This document shows, in pieces, positions 26,748 to 34,787 of a stretch of 64,000 bases of DNA. Within the stretch, counting starts at the first letter, position 1; each line of letters starts with the position of its first letter. The stretch is from contig JADJRB010000001.1 of NCBI GenBank assembly GCA_016712445.1, positions 372,001-436,000 of the forward strand, written 5' to 3'. Under the pieces are notes generated by a model. It ran no database searches. It saw nothing but the letters and a program-made list of their open reading frames with translations, and was not told the DNA's origin. The position numbers were made by a program, and so were the translations under genes. This DNA comes from Acidobacteriota bacterium (GTDB lineage: Bacteria > Pseudomonadota > Alphaproteobacteria > Caulobacterales > Hyphomonadaceae).

Positions 26748-27665
26748 ATGACGAACTCGAACGACATGCCCCTCGCCGCCAAGCCCATCGACCGCGCTGC
26801 CCACCGGCGCACCGACGAAGCCTGGCTTGAAGATGCCTTCAAGCGCGACGATGCGCTCGTCCTCGTGATGCGCGGCGGCGAACCGCTGATCGCGCGCGAT
26901 GGCGGCGCCGTCTGGCTCGGGCCGGAAGCGGCGCGCGTCTCGCCCGGCTCGCCGCGCCTCTTCCTCGGCGCCGACAAGACCGGCGCGCCCGTCTTCGCGC
27001 TCGACCTGCCGCCGAAGTTCGAACTCGCCGGCTCCCTCATCGAAGGCGTCGGCGAGTTCACTGATTTCCGCCAGGGCGCCGCGCGCATGCCGGCGATGGA
27101 CGCCAACTGCGCCTCGACCGCGCGCAGCCTTTTCCTCTGGCACGGCTCGCACGCCTATTGCGCCAAGTGCGGCGGACGCAACGGCATCACCGATGCGGGC
27201 TGGAAAGCCCAGTGCACCGCCTGCGGCGCCGAACATTTCCCGCGCACCGATCCGGTCGCGATCATGCTGGCGGAAAAAGACGGCAAGGCGCTCATCGGCC
27301 GCCAGAAATTCTGGCCCGCCGGCTTCATGTCCTGCCTCGCAGGTTTCTGCGAACCGGGCGAGACGATCGAACAGGCCGCCGCGCGCGAGCTGTTCGAGGA
27401 AGCGGGCATAGTCTGCGATCCTGCGCTGGCACAATACGTCGCCTGCCAGCCCTGGCCGTTCCCGTCTTCGCTGATGATGGGCTTCATCCTGCCGGCCCAG
27501 ACCGACGAGATTCGCATCGACACGCAGGAGCTCGAGAGCGCGCGGTGGGTTTCCCGCGCCGAGATGCGCGAAATTCTTTCAGGCAAGCACGCCGAACTTT
27601 TTTGCCCGCCTCCATCCGCAATTGCCCATCATATTATGAAGGTTTGGGCCGAGCGGACCGATTGA
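26748..27665 (+). CDS. nudC: NADH pyrophosphatase / NAD-cap hydrolase
   Basis: A Nudix hydrolase of the NudC family, which hydrolyses NADH to NMNH and AMP and in other bacteria removes NAD caps from RNA. A zinc ribbon is present (CAKCGG ... CTACGAEHFPR). The Nudix box GFCEPGETIEQAAARELFEE continues AGI and fits GX5EX7REUXEEXGU. The NudC-specific motif is CQPWPFPSSLMMGF. The start is uncertain: ATG 26748 (MTNSNDMPLAAKPIDRAA) is chosen, but GTG 26709 or ATG 26766 are possible and none has a strong ribosome binding site. It is divergent from the beta-propeller gene. Confidence 0.92.
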   Translation: MTNSNDMPLAAKPIDRAAHRRTDEAWLEDAFKRDDALVLVMRGGEPLIARDGGAVWLGPEAARVSPGSPRLFLGADKTGAPVFALDLPPKFELAGSLIEGVGEFTDFRQGAARMPAMDANCASTARSLFLWHGSHAYCAKCGGRNGITDAGWKAQCTACGAEHFPRTDPVAIMLAEKDGKALIGRQKFWPAGFMSCLAGFCEPGETIEQAAARELFEEAGIVCDPALAQYVACQPWPFPSSLMMGFILPAQTDEIRIDTQELESARWVSRAEMREILSGKHAELFCPPPSAIAHHIMKVWAERTD

Positions 27666-27769
27666 CCGTGTACGGACGGATACAGGATTTCGCCTGAAAA
27701 GTGAAAATCAGGAGTTGCTTTCCGGCGAATCAGCATATTATTGGAAGTGCCACTCAAAGGAGATCGAAG

Positions 27770-27922
27770 ATGGCTGTTGCAAAAAAACCCGCCGCGAAAA
27801 AACCCGCTGCGAAACCTGCCGTGAAAAAAGCTGCGCCGAAAGCCGCCGCTAAAAAGCCGGCTGCCAAAACCGCGAAAGCTGCCCCGGCCAAAAAACCGGC
27901 TGCAAAAGCGAAAAAGAAGTAA
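27770..27922 (+). CDS. 50-residue Ala/Lys/Pro-rich histone H1-like peptide
   Basis: The product starts MAVAKKPAAKKPAAKPAVKK and continues with the same Lys-Pro-Ala-Ala composition to the end (AKAKKK): only A, K, P, V, T and M occur. Such tails resemble eukaryotic histone H1 and bacterial AlgP/HC-type DNA-binding peptides, so nucleic acid binding is likely but inferred. The gene is well supported: AAAGGAGAT lies 7 nt before ATG 27770, and a strong terminator follows. The preceding nucleotides are AT-rich (GCATATTATTGG), which would suit a promoter. Confidence 0.75.
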   Translation: MAVAKKPAAKKPAAKPAVKKAAPKAAAKKPAAKTAKAAPAKKPAAKAKKK

Positions 27923-27944
27923 GTCTACGGACGACTTCAAAATA

Positions 27945-27978
27945 CAAACGGGCGGGCGCAAGCTCGCCCGTTTTCTTT
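27945..27978 (+). terminator. Rho-independent terminator after the Ala/Lys-rich peptide gene
   Basis: AAACGGGCG pairs with CGCCCGTTT across a short GC-rich loop, followed by TCTTTT. It starts 23 nt after the stop codon. Confidence 0.75.
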
Positions 27979-28158
27979 TGTGATTTCAAGGAATTTGCGC
28001 GGCTTCCTGAACGCCTTGTCCCGCAGCCGCGTGACGCCATCACGCACCTCTTGCGCCGCTGCGCACCGACACTCTCCCGCACCCTCCCGCCCGCGCGCGC
28101 TCGCTAATTTTCCCCGCACTCCCACGCGCGTCGGCCGCCGCCGCCGCCCCGGAATCGA

Positions 28159-28194
28159 AACGGCGCCGGAGGGTCTGTCCCCCGGCGCCGTCCG
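28159..28194 (-). terminator. Hairpin downstream of the YHS-domain gene
   Basis: ACGGCGCCGGGGG pairs with CCCTCCGGCGCCGT (one bulge), followed on the minus strand by TTTCG. It lies 19 nt after the YHS gene stop. The rest of 27980-28212 shows no gene. Confidence 0.5.
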
Positions 28195-28212
28195 ATTCAG
28201 ATCTGCCGAATC

Positions 28213-28671
28213 TCAGTCGACGAGGTCCGGCCAATGGGTGTCCGCAGACGCGATGAAGCCCGGGATGTCGGCCTCCCACTTCTTTTGTACGGAAGTGTTG
28301 TAGTTGAGATACAGTTTGCCATCGACGATCTTCCAGTTCCGCGCGTCGCCCTTCGCGGTGTAGCCCTGGCTCACCGCCCAGGCGCAGTAGCCGCCATACT
28401 GCGGCGCGTACGCATCCGGGTCCGCCTTGAACTTCGCGAGGTTCGCTGCACTTGCGAAGCGGAAGGTCGCGCCCTGGTACTGCGTCGAGAACTGCTTGTC
28501 GCCTTTCACCGGCGCGCCCTGCGTGAAGTAGGCGACCGGATCGTAGCCCTGCACGGCGAGGTCGTCGAAGGCGCCGGTATAGATCGGCGGCTCCGCCATC
28601 GCGAGCGGCGGCAGGAGAAGCGCAGGCGTCAGGGCGAGGGCCGTGGCGGCGAGGAGTGTACGGAGTTTCAT
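28213..28671 (-). CDS. Periplasmic YHS-domain protein
   Basis: A 152-residue secreted protein with signal peptide MKLRTLLAATALALTPALLL (cleavage likely after PLAMA). The YHS-type core VQGYDPVAYFTQGAPVKGDK, FRFASAANLAKFKADPDAYA and YGGYCAWAVSQGY is complete, and the conserved Tyr/Cys residues suggest metal or cofactor contact in some relatives. The C terminus (GKLYLNYNTSVQKKWEADIP) is also typical of this family. Function in the family is not established; it sits alone between the peptide gene and a DoxX-like gene. Confidence 0.85.
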   Translation of the reverse strand: MKLRTLLAATALALTPALLLPPLAMAEPPIYTGAFDDLAVQGYDPVAYFTQGAPVKGDKQFSTQYQGATFRFASAANLAKFKADPDAYAPQYGGYCAWAVSQGYTAKGDARNWKIVDGKLYLNYNTSVQKKWEADIPGFIASADTHWPDLVD

Positions 28672-28755
28672 GGTCAGGGTTCCGGTTCGGGAGTGAAGAG
28701 GGAAAGTATGGCCGCAGGCGCGCAGGAGGGGGAGATCGCGCGCCCGCGGCCGGGA

Positions 28756-29289
28756 TCAGGACCGTGCAGGGGTCGGCATCGGTCCATCCGTCAGGTGAGG
28801 TGCGCTGCGCCGCTCAGGCACGAGCACACGCGCAATCGCGCCGGCCAGTTCGATCAGCACGCCGCGTCCGGCGACCAGCATCGCGATCGACGACAGCCAC
28901 ACGACCACCGCCATCGCGAACAGGCCGCCGCCATCATTGTTCGGATCGATGCCGAGCGGCGTGAAGAGATGGAACGTGACCGCCCCGCTCATCACCGCCA
29001 CCGCAACCAGCGCGCCGATCACGCGCAGGCGCTTCAGCGCCGGCACGAGGCTCGCGAGCAGCAGCGCCGAGGCAACCAGCTCCGCCGATCCGATCACGTA
29101 CTGGCTGAACACACCGGTCTGCGAGAATACGCCGCCGGCACCGAAGCTCGCCGCCCAGGCATCCAGCCGCCCGAAGATCACCTGCGTCTCAGGCGCGTTG
29201 GTGAACTTGAAGCGCAGGCTGTCGAGAAACACCGCCGAGGCAGTCAGCGCATAGGCGATCGGCGCGTACGAAAGAAGGCGGTGCATCAT
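28756..29289 (-). CDS. DoxX-like four-TM membrane protein
   Basis: A protein of 177 residues with about four hydrophobic helices: SYAPIAYALTASAVFLDSL, then after FGRLDAWAASFGAGGVFSQT the helices YVIGSAELVASALLLASLV, VIGALVAVAVMSGAVTFHLF and FAMAVVVWLSSIAMLVAG. Helix layout and the Gly/Ser/Glu segment SAELV resemble the DoxX/DUF417-type membrane family, but no catalytic residues are evident. Two successive ATGs (29289, 29286) could start it. It is divergent from the LysR gene, a common regulator-target arrangement. Confidence 0.65.
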   Translation of the reverse strand: MMHRLLSYAPIAYALTASAVFLDSLRFKFTNAPETQVIFGRLDAWAASFGAGGVFSQTGVFSQYVIGSAELVASALLLASLVPALKRLRVIGALVAVAVMSGAVTFHLFTPLGIDPNNDGGGLFAMAVVVWLSSIAMLVAGRGVLIELAGAIARVLVPERRSAPHLTDGPMPTPARS

Positions 29290-29459
29290 GGGGCGGGTCC
29301 TCAGCTTGGCAGCCTTATGCCACGCCGGCCCTGCCCGCCTCAAAGCACGCCTTTGTGAGCCCGCTTCACACCCGCGTGAGCCGCCCGCCGGCGCGCCCTC
29401 TCGCGCAAGTCCGCGAGTTCGCCTATGGTTCATGCGAAATCTGCATGCGGAGAATGATA

Positions 29460-30377
29460 TTGGACCGGATTGATGCAATGCGCCTTTTCCTGCGCGTCGC
29501 CGACGCGGGCAGCTTCTCGCGCGCCGCCAGCGATCTGGAGCTCGGCCAGCCCACCGTCTCGCGCCGCATCCAGGATCTCGAAGAGAGCCTCGGCACCACC
29601 CTCTTCCAGCGCACCACGCGCGCCCTCAGCCTGACCGAAGCCGGCGCCCGCTTCTACAAGCGCGCGACCGACATCCTCACCGAGTATGATGAAGCCGAAG
29701 CCGAAGCGCGCGGCTTCGAGCATGCGCCGGTCGGCCTCCTGCGCATCTCCTGCTCCCACTCCTTCGCGCGCCGCGTCGTCGCGCCCGCCGCCGCCAGCTT
29801 CCTCGCCGCCTGGCCGAAGATCCGCGTCGACCTGATCTCCGACGATTCGATCACGGACCTTGTTGCCGAAGGTGTCGACATCGCCTTCCGTCTCGGCGAG
29901 CTGCGCGACTCCAGCCTGATGGCAAAGAAGGTGGGTGAGGCCGCGCAGGTCGTCTGGGCGTCGCAATCCTATATCGACCGCCATGGCCGGCCCGAACATC
30001 CCTCAGACCTCGCCCACCACAGCGCCGTCATCTTCCGCCACACGCGCCAGACGACGTGGGACCTGCGCCGCGGCAACGAACAAGTCGAAGCGCGCGTCGA
30101 TGGCCCCTTCCGCGCGTCCTCCGGCGAGACACTGCTCGAAGCAGCCGCGGGCGGCGTCGGCCTGATGCTCGCGCCTGCCTGGCTCGCATCCGAATGCACC
30201 GGCGAGATCCGGCTCGTCCGCGTACTGCCGGATTGGCACGGCCCGAGCCTTCCCATCCACGCGGTCTGGAGTTCCGGCAAGCTGCGCGGCAAGGCAAAAC
30301 TCTTCGTCGACCACGCCGAACCCGCCATCGCCGCCGCCTGCGGCCTGACACGTCTCGAAGTGATGCGCGCCACCTGA
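29460..30377 (+). CDS. LysR-family transcriptional regulator
   Basis: A typical LysR protein of about 305 residues. The N-terminal winged helix is DRIDAMRLFLRVADAGSFSR ... LELGQPTVSRRIQDLEESLG, and the effector-binding domain follows from about residue 90 (GLLRISCSHSFARRVVAPAA; AEGVDIAFRLGELRDSSL). The subfamily is the one with MDRIDAM-type starts. TTG 29460 is chosen because GGAG lies 7 nt upstream and gives this start; ATG 29454 or 29445 are alternatives. It probably regulates the divergent DoxX-like gene; effector unknown. Confidence 0.9.
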   Translation: MDRIDAMRLFLRVADAGSFSRAASDLELGQPTVSRRIQDLEESLGTTLFQRTTRALSLTEAGARFYKRATDILTEYDEAEAEARGFEHAPVGLLRISCSHSFARRVVAPAAASFLAAWPKIRVDLISDDSITDLVAEGVDIAFRLGELRDSSLMAKKVGEAAQVVWASQSYIDRHGRPEHPSDLAHHSAVIFRHTRQTTWDLRRGNEQVEARVDGPFRASSGETLLEAAAGGVGLMLAPAWLASECTGEIRLVRVLPDWHGPSLPIHAVWSSGKLRGKAKLFVDHAEPAIAAACGLTRLEVMRAT

Positions 30378-30380
30378 CCC

Positions 30381-30426
30381 CTCTCCCATGCAATGGGAGA
30401 GGAGGGGCCCATTGCGAAGCAATGGG
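30381..30426. repeat. REP-like double hairpin (family A)
   Basis: Two adjacent palindromes after the LysR gene: CTCTCCCAT-GCA-ATGGGAGAG (30381-30401) and CCCATTGC-GAA-GCAATGGG (30408-30426), then GGTGAGGGTCT. The same arrangement recurs, inverted, at 38220-38274 and directly at 38299-38364. Confidence 0.75.
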
Positions 30427-30442
30427 AGGTGAGGGTCTTGCG

Positions 30443-31279
30443 TCAGAGCCGCGCGTTCACGGTCTTCGGAAACACGCCGAGGATCTTCAGCGACTGCGAG
30501 AAGAAGCCGAGCTCTTCGAGCGCGAGCTGCACCGGGCGCTCGTCGGGATGACCTTCGATCTCGGCATAGAACTGCGTCGCCTCGAAAGAGCCGCCGACGA
30601 GATAGCTCTCGAGCTTCGTCATGTTGACGCCGTTGGTCGCAAATCCGCCGAGGCCTTTATAGAGCGCCGCCGGAATGTTGCGCACTTCGAAGATGAAGGC
30701 CGTCTTTGCCGGTCCGTCTTCGGCGTCGATGTCGGCCGGCTCGCGCGACATGATGACGAAGCGTGTCGTGTTGTGGGCCGCGTCCTCGATATCCTCGGCG
30801 AGGATTTCGAGACCGTACACCTCAGCCGCCAGTCTCGGCGCAATCGCCGCGACCGCCGGATCGTTCAGCTCCGCCACCTCGCGCGCCGCGCCGGCCGTGT
30901 CGGCCGCCGTCACCGCCTCGATGCCATGCCGGCGCAGGAAGTTGCGGCACTGGCCAAGGCCCATGATGTGCGAGCGCGCCTTCTTCACCTCGGCGAGCTT
31001 GGTGCCCTTCAGAGCCATCAGCTGGAAGCGGATCGGCAGGTAGTATTCACCCGTGATGTGCAGCTGGGTCGACGGCAGCAGGTAATGGATGTCGCCCACC
31101 CGGCCGGCGATCGTGTTCTCGACCGGAATCATCGCCAGATCGGCCTCGCCCTTCTCGACGGCAATGAAACAGTCCTCAAAGGTGCGGCAGGCCATAGGCT
31201 CATAGGCCGGAAACGCCTCGCTGCAGGCGATATGCGAGTTCGCGCCAGGTTCGCCCTGATAGGCAATTTTCTGCGTCAT
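30443..31279 (-). CDS. pheA: Prephenate dehydratase
   Basis: A 278-residue monofunctional enzyme that converts prephenate to phenylpyruvate in phenylalanine synthesis. It starts MTQKIAYQGEPGANSHIACS, has VEKGEADLAMIPVENTIAGR and the catalytic Thr-Arg-Phe motif NTTRFVIMS near residue 185. A C-terminal ACT regulatory domain follows (FEVRNIPAALYKGLGGFA; GVNMTKLESYLVGGS), so feedback inhibition by phenylalanine is expected. No chorismate mutase domain is fused. It is divergent from the cytochrome c gene, the pheA-cycM neighbourhood known from related bacteria. Confidence 0.95.
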   Translation of the reverse strand: MTQKIAYQGEPGANSHIACSEAFPAYEPMACRTFEDCFIAVEKGEADLAMIPVENTIAGRVGDIHYLLPSTQLHITGEYYLPIRFQLMALKGTKLAEVKKARSHIMGLGQCRNFLRRHGIEAVTAADTAGAAREVAELNDPAVAAIAPRLAAEVYGLEILAEDIEDAAHNTTRFVIMSREPADIDAEDGPAKTAFIFEVRNIPAALYKGLGGFATNGVNMTKLESYLVGGSFEATQFYAEIEGHPDERPVQLALEELGFFSQSLKILGVFPKTVNARL

Positions 31280-31446
31280 CTAGGAAATCCCTGCCATGAG
31301 CCCCCAAACCGGCATGCGTCTGATCGCCGCGACGCCGGGGGAAAGCGCCTCATCGAGGCACCCGTTATATTGTGCGCACCCGGTTAGCGTGCCAAAAGGC
31401 GCGCGCCAAGACGTAAGTCACGTAATAGATTCGAAGGAATGCCCCG

Positions 31447-32202
31447 ATGGGAGAACTCGGTCTCAACAAGATCTTCGGCGCCCTGCTGGCGACCGCCCTC
31501 GGCATGATGGCGCTGATGCAGCTGCCAGGCCTGGTCTTCGGCGGCGAAGGCGGCGGCCATCACGGCGAAGAGCATGGCGAGGAACAGACCCTCAGCCAGA
31601 AGATGTGCGCGCAGTTCCATTATTGCGTCGAGATCGCCGAAGCCGCCTCCAGCGGCCCCGCAGAAGCCGTGTTCGACCTCGGCGCCGCCCTGCTGACCGC
31701 CGATGTGGCCCGCGGCGAGCGTACCTTCGCCGGCCAGTGCTCCACCTGCCACACGATCACCCCCGGCGGCGCCAACGGCACCGGCCCGAACATCCACAAC
31801 ATCGTCGGCAACGTCCACGCCCACCAGCCGGGCTTCGGCTATTCGGGCGCGATGAAAGCCACCGCTGGCCAGCCCTGGACCTATGAAGCGCTCGACGCCT
31901 GGCTGAAGAGCCCCGGCGGCTACGTGAAAGGCACCTCGATGTCGTTCGCCGGCCTCAAGAAGGATGCCGACCGCGTCAACGTGATCGCCTATCTCGCCGC
32001 CAATACCGAAAACGCCCCGGCTTTCCCGGCGCCGATGGCCGCTGAGGCCCCGGCTGAGGAAGGTGTTCCGGCTGAAGGCGAAGCAGCCCCCGCCGAAGGC
32101 GAGGCTGCCCCGGCTGACGGCACGGCCGCACCGGCTGAAGGTGAAACCGCGCCTGCCGAGGCGCCGGCCGAAGCGCCTGCGGAAGAAACCCCGCCGACCT
32201 GA
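31447..32202 (+). CDS. cycM: Membrane-anchored c-type cytochrome (CycM/c552-like)
   Basis: A 251-residue electron carrier. The N terminus holds an uncleaved anchor (IFGALLATALGMMALMQLPG), then a His/Glu-rich linker (GGHHGEEHGEEQ). The heme-binding motif is CSTCH (near residues 98-102) with axial Met likely in GTSMSFAGLKK. A conserved PNIHNIVG block lies between them. Unusual points: an extra Cys pair (MCAQFHYC) before the heme domain, and a C-terminal low-complexity tail of about 55 residues made of Pro-Ala-Glu-Gly repeats. It likely passes electrons from the bc1 complex to a terminal oxidase. GAAGGA precedes ATG 31447. Confidence 0.88.
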   Translation: MGELGLNKIFGALLATALGMMALMQLPGLVFGGEGGGHHGEEHGEEQTLSQKMCAQFHYCVEIAEAASSGPAEAVFDLGAALLTADVARGERTFAGQCSTCHTITPGGANGTGPNIHNIVGNVHAHQPGFGYSGAMKATAGQPWTYEALDAWLKSPGGYVKGTSMSFAGLKKDADRVNVIAYLAANTENAPAFPAPMAAEAPAEEGVPAEGEAAPAEGEAAPADGTAAPAEGETAPAEAPAEAPAEETPPT

Positions 32203-32224
32203 TTGGCGGCTGAGCCAGATTTGT

Positions 32225-32252
32225 GAAACCCCGGCCCCGGCCGGGGTTTTTC
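32225..32252. terminator. Terminator between cytochrome c and GNAT genes
   Basis: AAACCCCGGCC pairs with GGCCGGGGTTT around a CC loop and is followed by TTTC. It ends at the stop codon of the convergent GNAT gene and probably serves the cytochrome gene. Confidence 0.8.
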
Positions 32253-32904
32253 ATTTCAGGGCGAGACGCGGCCCCTGACCGGCCATCATCCGCGCGAGGC
32301 GCGGATCGTCCGGCGCCTGCCCATATACGTTCACATAGACGTCGGTGAGCGCCTGCCCGAGCCACGCGGCCGGCAAGGCGGCCTTGTCCGCGCTGCGGAC
32401 GAGCAGGTTCATCCTTGGCGCAGGCCCGTAGGTCTCAAGCGGCAGCAGGTACTCGATCCCCTCGATTTCGCGGCAGCTGAGCCGGCGGTAGAATTGCTTG
32501 CGGCTGAGGCGCAGGCGCCGCTCCGCCGCGCTGGTCCTTTCGCGTTCGGAGTCCACCTCCACCAGCACACGGGTGCGCCGCTCAAACCTGCTCGCCGCGA
32601 CCGCCGCCTCGAACAAGGCCGAGCCGAGCCCCCTGCCCTGAAAGGCCGGCGCAATGGCAAGATATTCGAGCAGCACCAGGTTGAGCGCGCCGGAGGCGTA
32701 GAGCGAGGCGAAACCGGCTATCCGGCCTTCGACTTCAAACGCCCAGAAACGGAATGCCGGATTGCGCAGTGCCGCGAGCAACTGGCGGCGCGTCTTGCGC
32801 TCCGCTTTCGGGATCGTCGCTTCATAGATCGCATATGCCTCGCGAAAGGCACGGCTTCGCGGGTTCGACAGCGGCAAGAGGCGCGGCGCGCTGAAGCCCG
32901 TCAC
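32251..32904 (-). CDS. GNAT-family N-acetyltransferase
   Basis: A GCN5-related acetyltransferase of about 217 residues. The acetyl-CoA-binding motif A is LEYLAIAPAFQGRGLGSALF (Q/R-x-x-G-x-G/A present). The following helix and VLVEVDSERERTS fit the fold, and the C-terminal region (FYRRLSCREIEGIEYLLPL) is typical of a GNAT subgroup. GTG 32904 lies one base after the stop of the NlpC gene and is the suggested start; an ATG at 32961 would overlap that gene by 56 nt. Substrate unknown. Confidence 0.82.
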   Translation of the reverse strand: MTGFSAPRLLPLSNPRSRAFREAYAIYEATIPKAERKTRRQLLAALRNPAFRFWAFEVEGRIAGFASLYASGALNLVLLEYLAIAPAFQGRGLGSALFEAAVAASRFERRTRVLVEVDSERERTSAAERRLRLSRKQFYRRLSCREIEGIEYLLPLETYGPAPRMNLLVRSADKAALPAAWLGQALTDVYVNVYGQAPDDPRLARMMAGQGPRLALK

Positions 32905-32905
32905 G

Positions 32906-33757
32906 TCAAGTCGCCGGCAGCCAGGAAGTCGCTCGACCGCGCGCGGCGGTGACGTCGACACGCCGCACGCAAGTCACATCGCCCGCAACGCTCCGTATCC
33001 GTGCAATCGCCTCCGCCAGCGGTTCTGCCGCGACGGCGAGATGGAAAGCATTGGCATGCAGCAAGGTGCCCGGGTCCGTCAGTATGCCGACATGTCCGGT
33101 CCAGAACACGAGGTCGCCGCGTTTCAGTGCTCCGGGTGCTTGCCAGTTTTCTACGGGCTCGCCTGCCCACTCGGCCTGCATGTCCGAATCGCGCGGCAGC
33201 AGTACACCGCAGGCTTCAAAAGCCTGCTGCACGAGCCCGGAACAGTCGAGCCCGAGACTCTCCCGCGCGCCCCAGAGATACGGCGCTTCAAGGTAGCGCG
33301 CCGCGATGCCTGCCGGGTCTGTCTCGAACGCATCGAGGTCCGCCAGATGGCAGGCATGCACCCATCCGGCCCGCGCGCATTCGGTCCAGTCCCCCACCGT
33401 GCGGCCGGTCGCGGCCACCCTTGCGCCGAGGCTGAGCAGGAAATGCGGCGCTGACTTCAGGTCCGGTTCGGCAAAGCAATAGGTCCGCAACGCACTGACC
33501 TTGTGGGTCACTTCGAGCGCGGGCGCCGACAGCGCATCCAGGTTGATCCAGCCGGTGTAGCGGTCTCGCCTCAATTGGCAGAGACCGAACTCGCCCTCCT
33601 CACGGAACACGTCGACGATCTCGCCGTGCAGTGCTTGCGTGACGAGCCTCGCATCCGGCAGCGGCGCTTCGCGCACCGCCGCAACGCCGGCGGTCACCTG
33701 AAACGTCACTGGCACGCCCGGCGGGCGGGCAAGTCGCGGGTCGTAGAGGTCCGGCAT
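32906..33757 (-). CDS. NlpC/P60-family cell-wall peptidase
   Basis: A 283-residue cysteine peptidase with N-terminal SH3-like region (about 20-140) and C-terminal NlpC/P60 domain. The catalytic Cys is in ESLGLDCSGLVQQAFEACG, the His in FWTGHVGILTD and the third polar residue in LLHANAFHLAVA (His). These enzymes hydrolyse gamma-D-glutamyl-diamino acid bonds in peptidoglycan. No signal peptide is visible, so it may act on imported or recycled muropeptides in the cytoplasm. It follows the MarR gene by 21 nt and probably shares its transcript. Confidence 0.88.
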   Translation of the reverse strand: MPDLYDPRLARPPGVPVTFQVTAGVAAVREAPLPDARLVTQALHGEIVDVFREEGEFGLCQLRRDRYTGWINLDALSAPALEVTHKVSALRTYCFAEPDLKSAPHFLLSLGARVAATGRTVGDWTECARAGWVHACHLADLDAFETDPAGIAARYLEAPYLWGARESLGLDCSGLVQQAFEACGVLLPRDSDMQAEWAGEPVENWQAPGALKRGDLVFWTGHVGILTDPGTLLHANAFHLAVAAEPLAEAIARIRSVAGDVTCVRRVDVTAARGRATSWLPAT

Positions 33758-33778
33758 GGGCAGCTCCGAGGCAGGGCC

Positions 33779-34159
33779 TCAGGCGGCGTTCGAACGCTTC
33801 GCTGACGGCCGTCCGCCGCTTTCTTCGCCGGAGGCGGCGGCCAGCACAAGACGGGCGAAGCTGCGCAGGTAGGTCATGCCGTCCGGCGTACGTTCGATGA
33901 AGATCGAGCGCAGGTCCGAATCGTCCGGCAGCCGGCGGATGAAATTCAGCCGCTCGAGTGCATCGAGGGCGCGCGTGATCGCCGGTTTGGCAACGCCGAG
34001 ATGTTCCGCAAGGCCGCGCACAGTGTGCGGGCCGGGCATCAGCGCCACGCTCATCAGCACGGCCTGCTGGCGCGCGGTCAGGTCCGGCGCGTCCGAGCGC
34101 ACAGAGGCGGTGACCGCCTTGCGCCAGAGTTCGAGCCCGTCCCGTTCGGATAACTGCAT
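33779..34159 (-). CDS. MarR-family regulator (short)
   Basis: A 126-residue winged-helix protein. The DNA-binding region TARQQAVLMSVALMPGPHTV continues to RGLAEHLGVAKPAITRALDA and the wing LERLNFIRRLPDDSDLRSIF. The C-terminal dimerisation helix is short and the end is Ser/Gly/Arg-rich. GGAG lies 10 nt before ATG 34159. It is the first gene of a minus-strand series with the NlpC/P60 and GNAT genes, and is divergent from the Fur-family gene. Ligand unknown. Confidence 0.85.
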   Translation of the reverse strand: MQLSERDGLELWRKAVTASVRSDAPDLTARQQAVLMSVALMPGPHTVRGLAEHLGVAKPAITRALDALERLNFIRRLPDDSDLRSIFIERTPDGMTYLRSFARLVLAAASGEESGGRPSAKRSNAA

Positions 34160-34298
34160 TTTCTACATCTCCACGTCGCGCCCTGCTCCCCTGCAGGAAT
34201 CGCGCATCAGGCGAATCTCAAGTGATTTGCGCGCAGCGTCCAGAGCCGCAAAGCCGCCTGCCCCTTCACATTCGGGTCGAAACACCTGAAATAAGGGC

Positions 34299-34787
34299 AT
34301 GGCCATTTCTCACCCCCCACACGCCCACGGGCACGCGAATACGCCGTGCAGCCCGGCGGACGCCGACACCTTCCTGCATGAGGCGGAGGCGCTCGTCGTG
34401 CGGCAGGGCCAGCGGATGACGAAGATCCGCCGGAAAGTGCTCCGCCTGCTGCTGGAAAACGGCGGCCCGGCCAAGGCCTATGACCTGTTGGCCAATCTTG
34501 ACGGCGAAGGCGCCGCCAAGCCGCCCACCATCTACCGCGCGCTGGACTTCCTTCAGGAGGCCGGCCTCGTCCACAAGATCGAGAGCCTCAATGCCTACGT
34601 TGCCTGCGGCCATACGAGCCACAGCCACTCGGCCGTGTTCCTGATCTGCGACACCTGCCACACAGCTGAGGAACTTCACGCGACGGCCACGAGCGATGCG
34701 CTGAAATCGGAAACACGCGCGGCGGGTTTCCGGATGGCGCGGGCCGTAGTGGAAGTGCGCGGCACTTGCCGGAACTGTGCCGCATGA
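34299..34787 (+). CDS. zur: Fur-family zinc uptake regulator (Zur-like)
   Basis: A 162-residue Fur-superfamily metalloregulator. The winged helix MTKIRRKVLRLLLENGGPAK ... PPTIYRALDFLQEAGLVHKI is complete. The structural zinc site has two CxxC pairs (FLICDTCHTAEEL and RGTCRNCAA at the very end), and the metal-sensing region is His-rich (HTSHSHSAVF). The His-rich N terminus (HPPHAHGHAN) and overall pattern fit Zur better than Fur, which normally senses iron. Metal specificity is inferred. It overlaps the thioesterase gene by 4 nt (ATGA). Confidence 0.82.
   Translation: MAISHPPHAHGHANTPCSPADADTFLHEAEALVVRQGQRMTKIRRKVLRLLLENGGPAKAYDLLANLDGEGAAKPPTIYRALDFLQEAGLVHKIESLNAYVACGHTSHSHSAVFLICDTCHTAEELHATATSDALKSETRAAGFRMARAVVEVRGTCRNCAA

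Noticed and set aside
26661..27434. Minus-strand frame opposite nudC
   Set aside because: NudC motifs (Nudix box, zinc ribbon) are on the plus strand; the opposite translation has no recognisable features.
32040..32190. GCTGAAGGCGAAGC-type repeats as a possible CRISPR-like array
   Set aside because: They are in-frame codons of the Pro-Ala-Glu-Gly tail of the cytochrome; there are no constant repeats with unique spacers.
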